DNA of 64,000 nucleotides from Atrichornis clamosus (Eukaryota; Chordata; Aves; Passeriformes; Menuridae): positions 62,001 through 126,000 of the forward strand of contig WBMZ01002710.1 in the NCBI GenBank assembly GCA_013400975.1. Reading direction: 5' to 3'. Shown here in pieces: positions 60,001-64,000 of the stretch. The position numbers were made by a program, and so were the translations under genes. The notes below the pieces were generated by a model. It did not search any database, was not told the origin of the DNA, and saw only the letters and a program-made list of their open reading frames with translations. Every line of letters starts with the position of its first letter. Within the stretch, counting starts at the first letter, position 1.

Positions 60001-63000
60001 ATGTCTAGTGTAAGGTTTTAAATGGTTGTCTAGTTAAGACCCCCTGGAGAAAAAAATAATTAAAAAATAATCAAAGTTTTAAATAGAAGTGCTTCAGAGA
60101 TAAAACACAAAGTAACTTTCCTGTGAAATCTTGCTTCAACAAGTTGAAAAACATGAAGTGTTTTTATTGTATAAAATTTTAGTTTAAACTTGTCATGCAA
60201 TTAACATACTTAGTGAACAACCATACAAAGCCTTAGTTTATTTTTTTTAATTACTCAGTCTTTAAAACTGGGTGAACTCTAAAGTACTCCTGAGGAATTT
60301 GAGTCTGAACTATGACCAAATCTTTAATCATCCTGAAAAGCCCCATCAAGGCTGATTTCCAACAACAAAAAGCCTATGCAGAGCTAATTTAGTTGATTAC
60401 TGAGTCCCAGGGCATGATTTTCAAAAGAGAGCAAGTCCTGGAAGATTCCAAGCAGTTTCCCAAGCATTTCAGTATGTGCACGTACTGGCTGTGGAACACA
60501 GCCTTTCCTAATGATCTTGCCAAATCTTGGTGATGTCTTCAAAGACACTGAGTAGCTTCTGCTTCACAGAAATCAACAAGGATTTAAAATACTCAGCTGC
60601 ATTAGGTCTTGTATTTGTTCTGTACATTTCTGCACATGCAAACACATTTTGTTTTGTGAGCACACTACTGAACAAGCACGTTTAACTCCTGCATAGCTTT
60701 TGTACACATATCCCCCTATCAGTTTTTGCCATTTGCTGACACAAATCTCTGGAAAAGGGAAAGCCCATGCTGAAAAGCTTATTATGGATAATTGCAGATT
60801 TTTTCCCCAGAGCTAAACTTTGGCTTTAAGAGCAAGGATCAGAACTGGAAGGAAAAAAAAATCAAAAAAGAAATGTGCTCCAAACAAAGTTGCCACTGGA
60901 GCTAGGATTTTTTTTCCCAGATTAACTAGAAACTGATAATTTGCCAGGTACTTTTCTGACTGGGATATGAAAATCAATGGAGAATACTTTGTGTCACTTT
61001 TTCCAAACAACATAAAGCCCAGAGGCTTTATGCACTGTAAATGTTGTAATGTTTAACAGTGATATTGGAGTTTACTATGTCATACAAGACCTATTGCTCA
61101 TTCTCAGACAGGTCAGCCTAATAACTTTCTGGATGATAAAAAACTTGACTGTAACTACTTAGACTTGAAATTCTAAATAGCCAATTTGTTAAGTGGTTGT
61201 TAAAACACATGTATGAATTCATCACTCTGATAAGTATGAAGCTGATGTTATGTAGACAGCATCCCTCACTGTGATTTAGCACACCTTTATCCCCGTTCAT
61301 CTCCTTGCCCCTCTCATTGCTATGAAATCTAAAGCCCATGTCTTACTTCCCAGCTCTTCTTTATGCCATCATTCTGGTGACAACAGACACCTTCTCTTGT
61401 CCCTTTTGTCACCTAACATTTTAGTAGTCTGTGGAGTAAATGGAGATCTGTTACTGTCTCACTAGGTTTGGAACTGTGTTTGGAGATGAAGGTATGCCAA
61501 CTAATAAAACCTCAGTGCTTTACACGTGCACTGTTGTATTGTCTATGTTGTGTGTGTGTAGGGAATTTATTACAAATTGCTTACCTAGGAAAACAAGGCA
61601 TTTTGCCTTAAGCTTGTGTGTCAGTGGTTAAATGCCAAGTGTAGTGTTTTCGTTGGAGAGCATTTTGGATCAAGAACCAGGATTTGAAGTTTCGTGAACT
61701 TCAGCAGTGTTTAATCCCGTTCCAAACCTTGCACTGTAGGACTATTTTGATGCCAGCTGTTATAGTAGAAGTTGATTGCACTCTATTGTGTGGAATTTGT
61801 GCAACTTCCATCAAGTCATAGGAAGACTACATACACATTCATTCCCCCTGCTGTCAGAGACAGTGCTATCATTCCTTCAGTAAAGACTGTCTATACTTAT
61901 TTGAGCAGATAGTGGGTTTGCTCAGCTGCACTATTGTCTCGTGCATGAGTGTGTATAGTCCCTGCATTGCTACAACATGACCTGTCAAACTGTGCAGTTA
62001 ATCTTTCTTAAAGAAACTGCCAGTTCAAAAAGAAAAAAAAGATATTAACAACAGGCATTTCAGACCAACAGCTCCTGTAATCATTAAATGATGCATTTTA
62101 GTCCAACAAAATTATGAGTTTTGATGTTTTTATTGTACAATTTAAAGAGGGGTTATTTTAAAGAAATACTTTTAGCAATGAAATTTGGTAGATTTTGTGT
62201 AAGATAATGGGAAGATATGAGGCCGCATACCCATGGAAATAGCCAGTAACAACAGAACAGACACTATTTTAAGAATAAGCCACAAAGCAAACTCTTTTAT
62301 CTTTCTTTATGAAAATCTGGAATTACTGTTCACCACTCTTTTAAAACCCACAGTACCACAGATACTAGAGAAGGAATCACTTGTATGAACATATTGTCCA
62401 ACCTTGTTAAAATGACTTTTTGATGAATTCTACTTGTTTAGTTTTTAATATCTCAGAGTAAAGAAAGTCACTGACTCCCTTGGTTGATTATTCAGTAATC
62501 TGGTAAATCACCACACCCTCCACAGCATCATGAGAAGAATCTTCACTGAAGTGGCCAAGTACTCCTGTAGGGTTTTCACCCCATAGAGAAGAAATTATAT
62601 GAACTGACTATTGATTTTCTTTGCTGAATTTTCATTGCAAAAGTGAAGTGCAGTGGTTTATTTTAATTAAACAGATGTCTTTATAATTTCTGTTGATTCC
62701 ACTCAGTGCCACCTACACTTATGGGACTGCCAAGGGCCTTCAATAAAGGGCAGGATATAGTTTTGCTACACAGGAGAAAATCAGGGAATTAATTATGTTA
62801 TGAGAGTCATAATAGAAGCCCTTGTGTGACTTTACTCTGTGGGGGGATTGTGTTGTGCCAACCTGACTTCCTTTGGGACTGACACAATTTGCCTCTTGCA
62901 GCACCTCTCCTTCCCTGAGCAGGGAGGGAACAACAGTACTGCCACAGTCCTCATCTTTAAGGTACAGCTCAGCATTTTAAGTACCCTGAGGAAGAGGTTG

Positions 63001-63689
63001 GGGGCCTTGGAGTTAAACCCTGGTGATTACTTTTGCGGGAAAACATAAAAAAATTCTCAGTGAGACATGAATGTTTGCATGTGTTAGGTAAGATTTTTCT
63101 ACTGTATTTTCTACTGTAGCAAGGTCACTGCAGGTCATAACTTTGGCTGAAGCATTGCCATTGACCTCTCTGCCATAGTTCACAACTTGGCCATAAGAAA
63201 AATTTTACGGTTCTGTCTTTCTTGTTTTCTTGATAGGAACATGGTTTATTTCAATTTATTACCCACCCATGTTCTTCAAGTGTTGCTGGGGCTTAAACCT
63301 GACCCAATTTGCAATGATGCTTATATTATTGCCATGCTGTCTACTTTTGGTTTTGCTGTTGCTGTCCCTTTTGGGGTCATTTTGACTTGCTTTCTGATTT
63401 TTTTACAAATTCACTTTGAATTTGTATTTTCAAGATCTTCTCCATACCTCTGACAAGAAGATTTTGTGGTAGCTTCCAAATAATATTGAAGTTGAAACAT
63501 TTTTATTAATAGAACTCCAGAGGTAGATTTAAAAAAAATTTTTAAGTAGAGTGAGCTGCTTTAAAAATACTTGGCAATGGTGGTGTGATGTGGATTTCCA
63601 GGAAGTCATTAATGTTCTTTAACTGCTTTACTGGCATGAAATGAACTAAAAATTGATGTTGATAATCTACATGATCTTTGACTGCCACA
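57071..63689. other. Intergenic stretch right of the WASHC4 promoter
   Basis: No coding exon of a known gene is recognised in about 6.6 kb. It contains a T run ending in CCCAG at 57236-57254, then a 3-bp-periodic tract (about 57300-57526). The rest is AT-rich unique-looking DNA, with one T-rich open stretch encoding a hydrophobic peptide at 63239-63453. Confidence 0.6.
57255..57526 (+). other. Possible exon of a divergent transcript with 3-bp-periodic tract
   Basis: TTTTTTTCCCAG at 57243-57254 looks like a splice acceptor. The following about 230 bases carry many GCA, TCA, CCA, GTA and AAA steps in one phase and stay open to a TGA at 57524-57526, but with no ATG before the GAAATGGCT at about 57388. 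I cannot assign the encoded Ala/Ser-rich peptide to a family. It may be a lncRNA exon or a decayed trinucleotide repeat. Confidence 0.3.
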
Positions 63690-64000
63690 GCAGATTCAAG
63701 GGAATGTCTGTCCAACATGGCAAAGCTGGAGGTGAGGGGCTCTGCCCCCCTGATCTGTAAATGACCAGGGCACTGCTGGGGACATTGCACACACCTCAGA
63801 CTACAAAATGCCACCCAGGGTGGCCTGGGTGGCTTTGGCTGTAGGAAGGACAAGGAGCTACTGAAGAGGGTGCAGTGGAGGGCTTCAAAGATGATGAGGG
63901 GTCTGGAACATCTCTCTTGCAAGAAGAGACTGTGGGAGCTGTTTCGAGAAGGCTGAGAGGGGATCACATTAATGCATATAAATATCTCGAGGTGGGTGCC
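63690..64000 (+). repeat. CR1 LINE, runs off right edge
   Basis: GGACAAGGAGCTACTGAAGA, GGGTCTGGAACATCTCTCTT and CTGAGAGGGGATCACATTAA are CR1 3'-region wording in forward order. The 3' end lies beyond the window, and the left limit is approximate. Confidence 0.9.

Noticed and set aside
63542..63967. 141-codon - strand frame at the right edge
   Set aside because: Largely the reverse of the CR1 copy that starts near 63690.

Overview
The window is vertebrate nuclear DNA, almost certainly from a bird. Two multi-exon genes with GT-AG introns encode proteins very close to human APPL2 and WASHC4. The interspersed repeats are CR1 LINEs of the avian type, with the typical 3'-end wording (atagaatcatagaatg in reverse, gtgacaggacaagagg forward). 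I cannot tell the species from the sequence alone.

Layout. Positions 1-16960 hold the 3' two-thirds of APPL2 on the + strand: 16 coding exons from 1295 to the stop at 15861, covering the end of the BAR domain, the PH domain, the linker and the PTB domain, followed by about 1.1 kb of 3' UTR. The start of the gene lies left of the window. Positions 16960-20417 are the convergent gap: the probable WASHC4 3' UTR plus a short GC-rich island at about 17480-17850. Positions 20418-56524 hold the whole coding part of WASHC4 on the - strand. I placed all 33 coding exons; they join in frame to 1,173 codons plus stop, which is the human length as I remember it. Exon 1 lies in a CpG island (about 55990-57070) that serves as the promoter. 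From 57070 to the right edge there is about 7 kb in which I recognise no gene. It holds one odd 3-bp-periodic tract behind a splice-acceptor-like site, and a CR1 copy that runs off the end.

How the genes relate. APPL2 is a Rab5/Rab21-binding adaptor on early endosomes. WASHC4 (SWIP) is the large scaffold subunit of the WASH complex, which nucleates actin on endosomes for retromer-dependent sorting. They sit tail to tail, as they do in the human genome (12q23). From that synteny one would expect ALDH1L2 to start on the far side of the WASHC4 promoter, but I find none of its exons here.

Repeats: five CR1 fragments, one (CA)n microsatellite, short (AT)n runs and one 21-base A run. I saw no CRISPR array, operon, tRNA or rRNA, and no new biological system. 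The second-look items are mostly splice-site, secondary-structure and intergenic oddities.
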